Origin: an uncultured Eggerthellaceae bacterium
Lineage (GTDB): Bacteria > Actinomycetota > Coriobacteriia > Coriobacteriales > Eggerthellaceae
Direction of reading: 5' to 3'
Length of the DNA stretch: 49,665 bases
Assembly (NCBI GenBank): GCA_903789415.1
Contig: CAIFEG010000015.1
Location: 1-49,665 of the forward strand
Part shown: positions 7,557 through 15,923 of the stretch, in pieces
How positions within the stretch are numbered: the stretch's first letter is position 1
Layout: each line of letters starts with the position of its first letter
The notes under the pieces: model-generated
Seen by the model: only the letters and a program-made list of their open reading frames with translations
Databases searched by the model: none
What the model was told of the DNA's origin: nothing
Program-made: the position numbers and the translations under genes

Positions 7557-9092
7557 TTATTTGCTTGGAATGAGCTTTTTTACAATTCCACGAACCATAC
7601 TTTTTTCATACTCGTTTGCTGAGAAGAAATAAGCAGTTAAAGAAAATGCAACTGCAAAAAGACAGATCCCCAAGATTAGAATTCCCCAGTTTGCAGCACC
7701 TGTAGCACTCCAGATCATTTTTCCTAAAACGCCAAGGATTATTAGAGGGATACTTTCACGGATGACACTTTTCCAATAAGCACCCATGTTTAAATGAATG
7801 CGTTTTTGGTAGTACCAATTTAAAATAAATCCACTACTTAAAAGTATGGCTATGCCTGAAGAAACAGCTGCACCGATGCATCCATACTGTGGAGCTAAGA
7901 TAATTGTTAGAACTATATTGAACAAGGCAGCCGCAAGATACATTTTTGCCCTGAACCCATAACGATTCATTACCTGTAAGATATTCAATCCAATATTCTG
8001 AGCTACATCTACCGTAAAAGGCGTAAGCTCAATTACTGCTACCCAATATGCATCGCTATAGCCAGGTCCTGCCCATAAGAATATAAATTCTTGACCAAAT
8101 ACGATGAAACCTATGAGTACTGCCAACAACGGATACAAAGCAATTCTGCTCACTTTTGTAAAAAGTGCAGACATTTCTTCCAGAGAATGATCGTTATTCC
8201 ATAAATCTGAAGCTCTAGAAAAGAAAACTGAAGAAATGGAAGTGCCTAATGGCATATATGCATTAACAATCTGTGATCCTACTGCATAAACTGCAACCAA
8301 AGAGGGACCGAAAAAATATCCAAGAATCAATTGGTCAGTTTTCCAGAAGATCTGATCAGCAATAAAACCTAAGACAATTCCTCCGGAAAAAGTCAGTATT
8401 CCCTTTTCAAGCTTTTTATCCAGCCAACGTAACTTAGAATCCATGCCAAGATGCTTTTTCGCATACCAGTGCTGAATGCTGCGGCATAAACTGTTCGCAA
8501 ATAGTTGGACAATACTAACCGTTAATGCATATGGAAAAAGACGAATAAAAAAGATTACAAGCAGCGGTTGTAGTATCACTGTTGCAAGCATAGATCCTTT
8601 TAAAAATACAAAATCCTCGTGAGCAGTAATCACTGCGATAGAAATTGTATTATTCATTGTCACAACTAAATTCAGAGCAAGAATTGCGAGCATCAAACAA
8701 CTCTCGGTGATTTCTTGTTGTGTAAAAGATTGCGCATATACAAACGAAAGAACAATGGCAGCGATAAAGGCAAAACCAGCAATTCCTAAAGTTGCCCATC
8801 GGTAAATACGCTTTAGAATACCAAGCGTATTCGCCATGCCATCTTCATCGCCCAATACATAGTATTTGCAATAATACCTTGTCGCACCTGCAGATAGAGT
8901 GCCACTGATTACATTCATATAAGCAACGATAGAGCCTATCATCTGATATAAGCCATATTCAGATTGCCCAATACCTGACAAGAGTATGGGGACATAAAGC
9001 AGATTGACAATAATCTGCGCTGCCGAATAGATATATGACATTACTGCGCCTTTGCGGCGCTTGGCTGCATTCTGCGATGACGTCGAAGGCAC
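7557..9092 (-). CDS. wzx: Wzx-type polysaccharide flippase (MOP superfamily)
   Basis: Integral membrane protein of about 511 residues with roughly 12-14 hydrophobic helices. It would flip undecaprenyl-linked repeat units across the membrane. The N-terminal signature KRRKGAVMSYIYSAAQIIVN, with LLYVPILLSGIGQSEYGLYQ after it, is typical of Gram-positive Wzx proteins. I chose the GTG at 9092 because it overlaps the polymerase stop codon (TAGTG), allowing coupled translation. A TTG at 9143 and an ATG at 9041 are alternatives. The 3' end lies 97 bp from the IS element. Confidence 0.88.
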   Translation of the reverse strand: MPSTSSQNAAKRRKGAVMSYIYSAAQIIVNLLYVPILLSGIGQSEYGLYQMIGSIVAYMNVISGTLSAGATRYYCKYYVLGDEDGMANTLGILKRIYRWATLGIAGFAFIAAIVLSFVYAQSFTQQEITESCLMLAILALNLVVTMNNTISIAVITAHEDFVFLKGSMLATVILQPLLVIFFIRLFPYALTVSIVQLFANSLCRSIQHWYAKKHLGMDSKLRWLDKKLEKGILTFSGGIVLGFIADQIFWKTDQLILGYFFGPSLVAVYAVGSQIVNAYMPLGTSISSVFFSRASDLWNNDHSLEEMSALFTKVSRIALYPLLAVLIGFIVFGQEFIFLWAGPGYSDAYWVAVIELTPFTVDVAQNIGLNILQVMNRYGFRAKMYLAAALFNIVLTIILAPQYGCIGAAVSSGIAILLSSGFILNWYYQKRIHLNMGAYWKSVIRESIPLIILGVLGKMIWSATGAANWGILILGICLFAVAFSLTAYFFSANEYEKSMVRGIVKKLIPSK

Positions 9093-10426
9093 TATGCTAC
9101 GCGCCCGCTTTCTATACCGCAAAGTTTGCGATAAAACTTCCAATTGTCAAATATGCTTGGATTTTGTAGATCATCCTCATCACCATAAATAGCAATTCGA
9201 CAGCAGGAAATGAATAAATTCACTCGTATCAGAATGAAAAAGGATTCGGTAACGCCTAACAAAAGAAGAATGGCGATTCCATAAAAAGGAAGAGAATATT
9301 CTTTTTTTCTTAGTTTAAATACTGTAATTCCAATTCCTAAGAGGGAAATAACAGCAGGTATAAAGCCAAAAGCAAGGAGTATTTGGGCAAATAAGTTATC
9401 GACTAAAAACGTTGTTGCTTCACCATGCGCCCCATAGTTATAGAGAGGATTATTAGCAAAATCATTACCGAATAATGTAATCCCATTATTCTGCCAATAA
9501 TAATGAGCAAGCCTCAGACGATTTGAGCTAATTTTGTCAAGGTTAGTCCAAATAGAACTGGAAGGATCATAGAGAACCATTGCAAATAGACTAACCAAAA
9601 TAGCTGCAACGATAAGAACGATAACTGTAAGAGAAAGAAACTCATGCCACCTTGAAAAGCTTGCTTTTCGTTTTAATTGAAAGGTTCGGATAATTGCCCA
9701 AAAGAGCAAAAGGACAAACGCAAGAAGAACAGTCCTTGATCCGGAAATTTGGAAGGATAGAATTGCACATGCAGCAATAATAACAATATCGAACCATTTT
9801 ACAGCTTCATATCGCAAAGAAAGCCAAGCGAGAGCAAGAGTAAAAACGAAACCAGCAAAACTATTGGGATGTGAAAAACCTAGTGAATGGCGAGCCCCTC
9901 GAGCAACATTATCAGTTAATGCAAATTCGGGTATTATACCTAAGAAAAAAGATGTAATGACAATAGCTCCTGCAAGAATAGTTGCCCAGAAAATTGAATA
10001 AACAATTGCACGAAGTGATATTCCGCGTGAAGCAACAATAAAAATATAAATCCACAACAGAGTATTATTGCCTGAAATATAAGCTGAAATTAAAAATAAA
10101 ATACCAATTGAAAAAACTATTGCGTGCTCTTTGAGGGAATTATTCTGACTGAAATACTTTATAACTAAACATAAAGCAGCAACCCCAAATACAACAGTTC
10201 TAAATACCTTGTAATCAATTCCAAAAAAATTTTGAAAGCACGACGTTGTTAACCAAGATATAAATATATATAGCCACACTGCAATTAAATAAAGAATTTC
10301 GTCAAGGTGCCGAACGTGCATATACGTAATTTTGCTTATATACCAATTATGTATTGGGTTTATTGACACAGAGACAGTAGAGGTTGAACATTTAGCGTGT
10401 TTGGCATGTTTGTAATTTAAACTCAT
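9092..10426 (-). CDS. wzy: Wzy-type O-antigen/capsule polymerase
   Basis: A 444-residue membrane protein with about 10-12 hydrophobic segments and a large extracytoplasmic loop (about residues 290-350). The stretch GARHSLGFSHPNSFAGFVF matches the conserved region of many Gram-positive Wzy polymerases, which join flipped repeat units. Family sequence conservation is otherwise low, so the call rests on topology, this motif and position beside the flippase. The first 30 residues are not hydrophobic, and an internal start is possible. The gene begins 10 bp after the GT2 stop. Confidence 0.85.
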   Translation of the reverse strand: MSLNYKHAKHAKCSTSTVSVSINPIHNWYISKITYMHVRHLDEILYLIAVWLYIFISWLTTSCFQNFFGIDYKVFRTVVFGVAALCLVIKYFSQNNSLKEHAIVFSIGILFLISAYISGNNTLLWIYIFIVASRGISLRAIVYSIFWATILAGAIVITSFFLGIIPEFALTDNVARGARHSLGFSHPNSFAGFVFTLALAWLSLRYEAVKWFDIVIIAACAILSFQISGSRTVLLAFVLLLFWAIIRTFQLKRKASFSRWHEFLSLTVIVLIVAAILVSLFAMVLYDPSSSIWTNLDKISSNRLRLAHYYWQNNGITLFGNDFANNPLYNYGAHGEATTFLVDNLFAQILLAFGFIPAVISLLGIGITVFKLRKKEYSLPFYGIAILLLLGVTESFFILIRVNLFISCCRIAIYGDEDDLQNPSIFDNWKFYRKLCGIESGRVA

Positions 10427-10436
10427 AAAAAGCCTT

Positions 10437-11474
10437 TTAATCGCGAACAGCTTTATATGCTGATCTTAGATATGTCAAAATACCCAAACCGAACGAACTT
10501 CCATGTAAAAAAGATGGTAGTAAAAACTTATCTGCTTTTTCCAAAATATAGTTATCAGGATTAAGAGCTCTTTTATCAACCCATCGATCTATGCACTTCA
10601 ATGCATATCTAAATAAGCTGACAGTTTCTTTAAAACTATATCCCGAGACATTGCCATAAATCATATTAGTGACAGCTGTATACAAACGCATCACAATATC
10701 TGAAGTTCTCCAATTAAATGTTTTGCCTTGATCTACATATGCTTTTAAGGCTTTTACATTACTAATTACTTCTTCTTTAGTTAAAGAATGAGAGATGGAT
10801 GAAGACACCTTGTTGTATTGATACCAAATGCTATTAACAGCAACAATTCTCTGAGCATGCATACAAACAGATGCGTTAAAAAGTCCGTCTTCCCAAGCCG
10901 TCAAATGAGGGTCGAATTTTACATTTGATATAACATCTTTTTTATATACCTTTGCTGCAATTTTACTTGGCTGGATGTTCGGAATGTCTTTCAATTCATA
11001 CGGTTTGCGACTTGAACATACATACCTACGGAAGAGATCTAATTGTTCCCCTTCAAATACAGAAATATCATTTGGATGATTTTGTTGATAAATTTCTTTG
11101 GTTATTTTTCCGTTTGAAATACCACCAAAATAAATATCAGCTGGTACTTTCTTTATACAGTTGACAACTTCATTAAGAAAAGAAGGGGTTACTTGATCAT
11201 CAGAATCCACGAACGTGAAATAATCTCCTGAAATGGCACTAATTCCAGCATTTCGAGCATGCGACACACCCAAATGAGAATATTGCTTCAAGATAAAGCG
11301 CTCATCATTGTCTTGAAAGGTTTTGGCAATAGATTCGCAGCCATTACTGCTGCCATCATCTATCATTAAGCACTCGAAATTCGTATATGAAGAATGTTGA
11401 ATACTCGACAAGCATTTCTGGAACAACTCAAGAGGGGGATTATATACAGGCATAATGATGCTTATTTTAGGCAT
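10437..11474 (-). CDS. Family 2 glycosyltransferase (GT-A fold)
   Basis: Cytoplasmic glycosyltransferase of 345 residues. The N terminus is the classic GT2 opening (KISIIMPVYNPPLELFQKCL), followed by CLMIDDGSSNG, ISHARN-like VSHARNAGI and the metal-binding FTFVDSDDQ near residue 90. The C-terminal half is helical with no clear membrane segment. It probably adds one sugar of the capsule repeat unit. Acceptor and donor cannot be inferred. A 232-bp AT-rich stretch with no gene separates it from tagD upstream. Confidence 0.93.
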   Translation of the reverse strand: MPKISIIMPVYNPPLELFQKCLSSIQHSSYTNFECLMIDDGSSNGCESIAKTFQDNDERFILKQYSHLGVSHARNAGISAISGDYFTFVDSDDQVTPSFLNEVVNCIKKVPADIYFGGISNGKITKEIYQQNHPNDISVFEGEQLDLFRRYVCSSRKPYELKDIPNIQPSKIAAKVYKKDVISNVKFDPHLTAWEDGLFNASVCMHAQRIVAVNSIWYQYNKVSSSISHSLTKEEVISNVKALKAYVDQGKTFNWRTSDIVMRLYTAVTNMIYGNVSGYSFKETVSLFRYALKCIDRWVDKRALNPDNYILEKADKFLLPSFLHGSSFGLGILTYLRSAYKAVRD

Positions 11475-11706
11475 TGGCGATTCTCCACTGGCTTTTTTTG
11501 ATTACTCGAGATCGTTTGCTTTATGTTATTGATTTTAGATTTCCCCATACTAAAAATCCTTAATGAATTTTCTCCTCTTGAATTAATACCCAGCTGGAAT
11601 TTTATAGATTTCATAAATCAGCAATAAAAACTTTAATGAAAATATGGCAAATATTTTTGCATCATGTTTAATGCAATATCTTATTCGTAGAATTATTTGG
11701 AAATAG

Positions 11707-12099
11707 CTACTCACCAAGATCACGTTTAATTTGTGTAGTCGAAATTTCTGGTGTTCTCGGTAAATAGACAACTTCTACGCCCTCATCCCGAAGAAAATCA
11801 AACTTGCCTTTCCAGTCATCTCCCATTACGAATGTATCTACATGGTATTCATGGACATCACTACGTTTTTGCTCCCAATTCTCTTCTGGAATAACGAGGT
11901 CAACATAACGAATAGCCTCCAGAAGCTGCTTTCTTTTTTCATAATCGAAATAGCATTTCTTGTGCTTCTGCTGCCAGTTAAATTCGTCCGTAGATAAGCC
12001 GACAATTAAATAGTCACCGAGCGCTCGAGCACGCTTTAACAAATTAATATGTCCATAATGTAAAAGATCAAAAGTGCCGTACGTAATGACACGTTTCAT
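11707..12099 (-). CDS. tagD: Glycerol-3-phosphate cytidylyltransferase
   Basis: Makes CDP-glycerol from CTP and glycerol-3-phosphate. The 130-residue length matches TagD. The nucleotidyltransferase HxGH motif is at residues 14-17 (GTFDLLHYGHINLLKRA), VGLSTDEFN follows, and the C-terminal RTPEISTTQIKRDL corresponds to the ISTTxI signature. It lies 45 bp after the CDP-alcohol phosphotransferase gene, and the pair points to a glycerol-phosphate group in the capsule or a teichoic-acid-like polymer. No CDP-glycerol glycerophosphotransferase (TagF/TagB type) is seen in the window. Confidence 0.93.
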   Translation of the reverse strand: MKRVITYGTFDLLHYGHINLLKRARALGDYLIVGLSTDEFNWQQKHKKCYFDYEKRKQLLEAIRYVDLVIPEENWEQKRSDVHEYHVDTFVMGDDWKGKFDFLRDEGVEVVYLPRTPEISTTQIKRDLGE

Positions 12100-12144
12100 T
12101 TGTTATTTCCTCTCGTCTGGAAATTTTTAAGTGTGCTGAAAAAA

Positions 12145-12882
12145 TTATTCAGCTGACTTATTTGCGTCAAATGTTTTCTTTGATAGATAAAGAGCTGAAG
12201 CAATAAATGAAAGACCGTAGTAAAGACACCATATAATAACTATAAGATCAAGGAATTGGAAGATAGCTCCAAGCAGCACTGCAAGGGGCAAAAATCCCCC
12301 GAGAGATAAATACGCATCTACTCTCATTCGAATACGGTTGATACCGCTATGCTGATTTGGATCTTCGCTTCGGTTTACTTCAACACCTTGTGAATAGGCC
12401 GAATTTAGATATTTTTGATAAATCAGACGCATAAGGGAGTCCGAGCTTCCGGCTAATGCGCCAAGCAGAATAACCCAAGGAGATTCCGCATAAAAAATAA
12501 CTCCCCCTGTTTGATAAACATTAAAACCGATGCACACAAACATAAGCCCAACGCAGATATAGCTACTCATTGCATCAGCAAAATCACCATAATGTTCCTT
12601 TTTTACCGAGCGCGCTATATTGCCATCTGAGCAATCAAGGATAAGCCAAACATTAATCAGAATTGCGCCAGCAATTGGGGCTCCAAATACAAAGCACGCG
12701 CAAGCAATAATTGCAATGAATGCTGAAAAATATGAAACCATATTGGCAGTCCAACCAATATGGCAAAAGAGAGACGAAAAGAAAAAGCTTACTGGTCTGT
12801 AAAATATTCGACTCAGTATAGGGTCTTTCTTTCGTTTCCATTCAGGAAGGTTCTCTTTAAAATATTTTGGGGTGTAGTTCAC
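12145..12882 (-). CDS. CDP-alcohol phosphatidyltransferase family membrane enzyme
   Basis: A 245-residue membrane enzyme with about six hydrophobic helices. It carries D83-x2-D86-G-x2-A-R-x7-G99-x3-D103, the metal and CDP-binding signature of the family. The usual last aspartate (position 107) is Ser. The enzyme would transfer a phospho-alcohol from a CDP-linked donor; next to tagD the donor may be CDP-glycerol. Such variants occur in surface-polysaccharide clusters and differ from phospholipid synthases. It starts with GTG, overlapping the upstream glycosyltransferase stop by 4 nt (GTGA), so translation is coupled. Confidence 0.85.
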   Translation of the reverse strand: MNYTPKYFKENLPEWKRKKDPILSRIFYRPVSFFFSSLFCHIGWTANMVSYFSAFIAIIACACFVFGAPIAGAILINVWLILDCSDGNIARSVKKEHYGDFADAMSSYICVGLMFVCIGFNVYQTGGVIFYAESPWVILLGALAGSSDSLMRLIYQKYLNSAYSQGVEVNRSEDPNQHSGINRIRMRVDAYLSLGGFLPLAVLLGAIFQFLDLIVIIWCLYYGLSFIASALYLSKKTFDANKSAE

Positions 12883-13985
12883 GAATTAACCTCTTTGTAC
12901 AGTTTTTCATACTTATTTGTAAGCCAATTCCCTTGTCGCACAATGTCATAGTTTACAAAATCGTTTTTATTAATCTGTGCACGTTCTTTATCGGAGCGCA
13001 CCTTAGTATTGCAAAATTCATTTACCCATACTTGGGGGTCATCTATTGGTAAAAACTTGCATGTATTTGTAACATCGACTTCTGTAGTAACAGTTCTGCT
13101 CAACAAACAAGGCAAACCTGCAGCTTGGGCCTCAACAGCAACAATTCCCAAACCCTCGTATAAACTTGGCAAAACAAACACATCAAAGGCCTGATATAAT
13201 TCATTTACATCATTTCTTTGCCCGAGGAATTTTACTTTATTTTTTATTCCGAGCTCAGATGCCATTTCTTTTATCTTTGGCTCATCGTCACCGCTTCCCA
13301 CGCACAGAAGCACTATGTCGTTCCGCACTTTGCATGTCTGGGCAAATGATTCAATAAGAAATGATTGATTTTTTTGGGGCATAAAACGACCTACATGACC
13401 GATAACTACTTGGTCATTGTCAATGCCTAAATTAGATCTCACTTTAGTACGAATGGGTGCGGAAAAATAATATTCTAGTAAATCGATCGCGTTGTACACT
13501 ATTTCAAAATGTGCATCTTTCCTAAATAACCATTGACCTGCATATTTACTACAAGCAAATCGTTCGGTAGGGTATTTATTTGCAAATGGCTTCAAGAACG
13601 TTTTTGCAATATTTTTTATAGGTTCCCCTTTGCCAGCAGTGCTGTGGCTATGCGAAATACGTACTGGGATACCTGCGCGCTCAGCCTCTTTTAATGGAAA
13701 GACATTCAGCGAATTCATATGAGCATGGACTATTTGCCATTCTTTATGTTCACAAAATAAGTCGTAACATGCTTTTTTGAATTGAGAAAGCTTTGTATAT
13801 GCAGGCACTATAAAAACACGACCACCGAGATCTTCCATTTCTTGGCGAGGAATAATAGAAGAGTTTTCAGTGACAATAAAATCGAATTGAACTTTGCTTC
13901 TATCAATATGGCGGTAATAGTTCATGACGACAGATTCCACTCCGCCACCATTCATATTACCTACAATTTGGCACACTCTTATCAT
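12879..13985 (-). CDS. Family 4 (GT-B) glycosyltransferase
   Basis: A 368-residue retaining glycosyltransferase. The N-terminal acceptor domain opens RVCQIVGNMNGGGVESVVMNYYR. The donor domain shows VIGHVGRFMPQKN near residue 215 and the nucleotide-sugar E-x7-E motif in LYEGLGIVAVEAQAAGLP near 300. No membrane segment is evident. It follows the initiating transferase by 27 bp and likely adds the second sugar to the lipid carrier. The sugar is unknown. Confidence 0.93.
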   Translation of the reverse strand: MIRVCQIVGNMNGGGVESVVMNYYRHIDRSKVQFDFIVTENSSIIPRQEMEDLGGRVFIVPAYTKLSQFKKACYDLFCEHKEWQIVHAHMNSLNVFPLKEAERAGIPVRISHSHSTAGKGEPIKNIAKTFLKPFANKYPTERFACSKYAGQWLFRKDAHFEIVYNAIDLLEYYFSAPIRTKVRSNLGIDNDQVVIGHVGRFMPQKNQSFLIESFAQTCKVRNDIVLLCVGSGDDEPKIKEMASELGIKNKVKFLGQRNDVNELYQAFDVFVLPSLYEGLGIVAVEAQAAGLPCLLSRTVTTEVDVTNTCKFLPIDDPQVWVNEFCNTKVRSDKERAQINKNDFVNYDIVRQGNWLTNKYEKLYKEVNS

Positions 13986-14012
13986 TAGACTGTTGCTCCA
14001 CGAATTGCCCTG

Positions 14013-14771
14013 CTAGTTTCCCTGCGCCGTGAGTACGACGCCTATAGTCTGAACAATAAGCTTAACATCAGCCCAAATCCCGCAGTTCTTAATATATAGA
14101 AGGTCTAAATTAACCCACTCATCAAAGGTTATAGAATCACGATCCATGCGTGTTTGCCAATAGCAGGTCATGCCTGGTTTTACCATGAGACGCTGTTTTT
14201 GATAGGGGGTATAACTGCAAATTTCTCTCGGAAGCGCAGGACGCGGTCCTACAATTGTCATATCACCTTTGAGAACATTAAGAAATTGAGGTAGTTCATC
14301 AAGGCTCATCTTGCGCAAGAAATGCCCGACCTTTGTTACACGAGGATCGTTGCGCATTTTAAAGACGGGCCCTATTTTTTCATTGTGCTCTTCTAATTCT
14401 TCACGCATGCTTTCTGCATCATCACACATGGAGCGGAACTTATACATGGTAAAAGTTTTTCCGTCTTTGCCCACACGCTCTTGTTTGAAGATAACAGGAC
14501 CCTTTGAATCAACTTTGATAGCAATAGCGATGATGGCATAAAGCCAACAAAGTAAGACAAGCACCAAGGCACTAAAAACAATATCAAACGTTCTCTTAAT
14601 AAAGCGATATACCACACGCTTCTGTACGCACTGAACGTCTTGACTTATATCGCCGTATTTTGCTTTTTCTTTTGTTTTATTTCGGGTGAAGTCAATCACA
14701 TGAAATGTATCACGCGATACTTCTGCTCGAGAAGTAGAACTATGCCAATCTGTTTGAGTTTCCGTAGGCAT
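14013..14771 (-). CDS. Initiating sugar phosphotransferase (polyprenyl glycosylphosphotransferase)
   Basis: Starts capsule synthesis by moving a sugar-1-phosphate to undecaprenyl phosphate. The body carries the family landmarks: a hydrophobic helix (IVFSALVLVLLCWLYAIIAI), the KVDSKGPVIFKQERVG strand, MYKFRSM, then LDELPQFLNVLKGDMTIVGP and PRPALP near the C terminus. Only one membrane helix precedes the catalytic domain, as in short WecA-independent CpsE/WcaJ-core forms. The ATG at 14771 has AGAGGA 4-5 nt upstream; an ATG at 14801 is possible but lacks a ribosome site. It is the first gene of the capsule operon. Confidence 0.92.
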   Translation of the reverse strand: MPTETQTDWHSSTSRAEVSRDTFHVIDFTRNKTKEKAKYGDISQDVQCVQKRVVYRFIKRTFDIVFSALVLVLLCWLYAIIAIAIKVDSKGPVIFKQERVGKDGKTFTMYKFRSMCDDAESMREELEEHNEKIGPVFKMRNDPRVTKVGHFLRKMSLDELPQFLNVLKGDMTIVGPRPALPREICSYTPYQKQRLMVKPGMTCYWQTRMDRDSITFDEWVNLDLLYIKNCGIWADVKLIVQTIGVVLTAQGN

Positions 14772-14809
14772 ATATTCCTCTGCAATCGCGTTTTGACTCA
14801 TAGTATCTA

Positions 14810-14860
14810 CGGAGTTATTCTCCGAAAATCCTCTCAATATTTTCCCGGAGAATAACTCCG
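14810..14860 (-). promoter_or_regulatory. 15-bp perfect inverted repeat in the capsule-operon leader
   Basis: CGGAGTTATTCTCCG (14810-14824) is the exact reverse complement of 14846-14860, with a 21-nt loop. It lies 40-90 nt before the chosen start of the sugar transferase and about 115-165 nt after the predicted promoter. No T-run follows on the minus strand, so it is not a standard terminator. It could be an RNA hairpin controlling elongation or translation, or a protein-binding site. Confidence 0.7.
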
Positions 14861-14978
14861 GACCTCTATGCAAACTCTAAGATACTGTTCTAGCGGTATC
14901 TTTTTGTATCGAACGACAAAGCATACCTTATTGGTACGCTCGGTACTAGTCCTCCATGCATTTCTTGTAATGCAGTTC

Positions 14979-15007
14979 ATTATATAAGTTAAGAAACGTA
15001 AAGTTAA
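14979..15007 (-). promoter_or_regulatory. Predicted promoter of the capsule operon
   Basis: On the minus strand TTAACT (15007-15002) and TATAAT (14984-14979) are 17 bp apart. Transcription would start near 14972, giving a leader of about 200 nt that holds the 15-bp inverted repeat and several shorter stems. The 15008-15325 stretch upstream has no convincing gene. Confidence 0.6.
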
Positions 15008-15325
15008 CCGAATTTAAACATCCTGAGGCATTGTAAAGATTTTTCTCAAATTTGATTTTATTTTACCTGTTCACGATGTTTGTATTGCTACTGTATTTGT
15101 TTCATTTATAAACGTGTAATTTCACAGAAAACGTCTTCTGAAAACCCACCCGAATGTCTCATTTGAGTTGCATTTGCGACGGATAAATGAACCTTGTTCA
15201 GGTGTTTTGGAAATGACTGAATTTATAGCCCGACTACAACTCATAGAATATGGAGGGATTGTGTACCAGAAATGCGTGTTCGAGCATCGGTGAACTGCTT
15301 CCGAGGGATATTGGCTGTGCTAGGT

Positions 15326-15360
15326 AAGACGAATTCCCTGATAAATGCATGATTCGTCTT
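15326..15360. other. Intergenic hairpin, 9-bp perfect stem
   Basis: AAGACGAAT and ATTCGTCTT pair across a 17-nt loop in the gene-free stretch between the capsule promoter and tRNA-Met. There is no T-run. I see no recognised RNA family here. Confidence 0.4.
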
Positions 15361-15381
15361 GCAGGAGTTCCGACCGCACAC

Positions 15382-15415
15382 AAAAGAAAAGGCCAAGCGA
15401 GCAATCACTTGACCT
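15382..15415 (-). terminator. Terminator of the tRNA-Met transcript
   Basis: On the minus strand an AGGTCAAG/CTTGGCCT stem with one wobble pair is followed by TTTTCTTTT. It begins about 10 nt past the tRNA 3' end. Confidence 0.75.
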
Positions 15416-15425
15416 GGTGTTTCGG

Positions 15426-15500
15426 TGGTGGGACCAGCAGGATTCGAACCCGCAACCAAAGGATTATGAGTCCCCTGCTCCACCCTTGAGCTATGGTCCC
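15426..15500 (-). tRNA. tRNA with CAU anticodon (Met, or Ile2)
   Basis: A 75-nt cloverleaf with encoded CCA: acceptor GGGACCA paired with TGGTCCC, anticodon loop CTCATAA, and T arm GCGGGTTCGAATCCTGC. The anticodon stem has two G-U pairs at its top. The short D loop and the lack of three G-C pairs next to the anticodon argue against initiator tRNA. A CAU anticodon can be elongator Met or, after lysidine modification, Ile2; I cannot separate these by eye. Confidence 0.93.
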
Positions 15501-15563
15501 TAAGCAAGAAAAGTATAGCTTATGAAAATTAAATCAAGCGGGGAAATTCTTTTAAAACGCCGC

Positions 15564-15591
15564 TTGCTCATATCTTTTGTATGCGTATAAT
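15564..15591 (+). promoter_or_regulatory. Promoter of the tRNA-Asn/tRNA-Val unit
   Basis: TTGCTC (15564-15569), a 16-bp spacer and TATAAT (15586-15591) end 30 bp before tRNA-Asn. Confidence 0.6.
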
Positions 15592-15621
15592 ATCTACTTG
15601 CGCGTTCGAAACGCGGTTGAT

Positions 15622-15696
<75 letters not shown>

Positions 15697-15716
15697 TTTT
15701 TTCTCTCAACGGTTTT

Positions 15717-15791
15717 GGGCGTTTGGCGCAGTGGAAGCGCGCTTCCTTCACACGGAAGAGGTCGTAAGTTCAATCCTTACAACGCCCACCA
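15717..15791 (+). tRNA. tRNA-Val(CAC)
   Basis: A 75-nt cloverleaf with CCA encoded. The acceptor stem is GGGCGTT/AACGCCC, the anticodon stem-loop is CTTCC-TTCACAC-GGAAG (anticodon CAC), and the T arm is GTAAGTTCAATCCTTAC. The T loop has TTCAATC in place of TTCGAATC, a tolerated variant. Confidence 0.95.
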
Positions 15792-15812
15792 TACATAGTA
15801 ACTAGAATGTTA

Positions 15813-15839
15813 AGCCAGAGCGTTTGCCCTGGCTTTTTT
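15813..15839 (+). terminator. Rho-independent terminator after tRNA-Val
   Basis: AGCCAG..GC/GC..CTGGCT hairpin followed directly by TTTTTT, 22 bp past the tRNA 3' end. Confidence 0.9.
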
Positions 15840-15923
15840 AGTACACTAATACCTGAACACACTCTGTTGAGGCACACTTTTTAGAACGTTTTATCCGATA
15901 CACTTCGAATTCTGGAGGAACAC

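Noticed and set aside
14810-14860. Rho-independent terminator
   Set aside because: The perfect stem has no T-run on the minus strand, so I treat it as a regulatory repeat.
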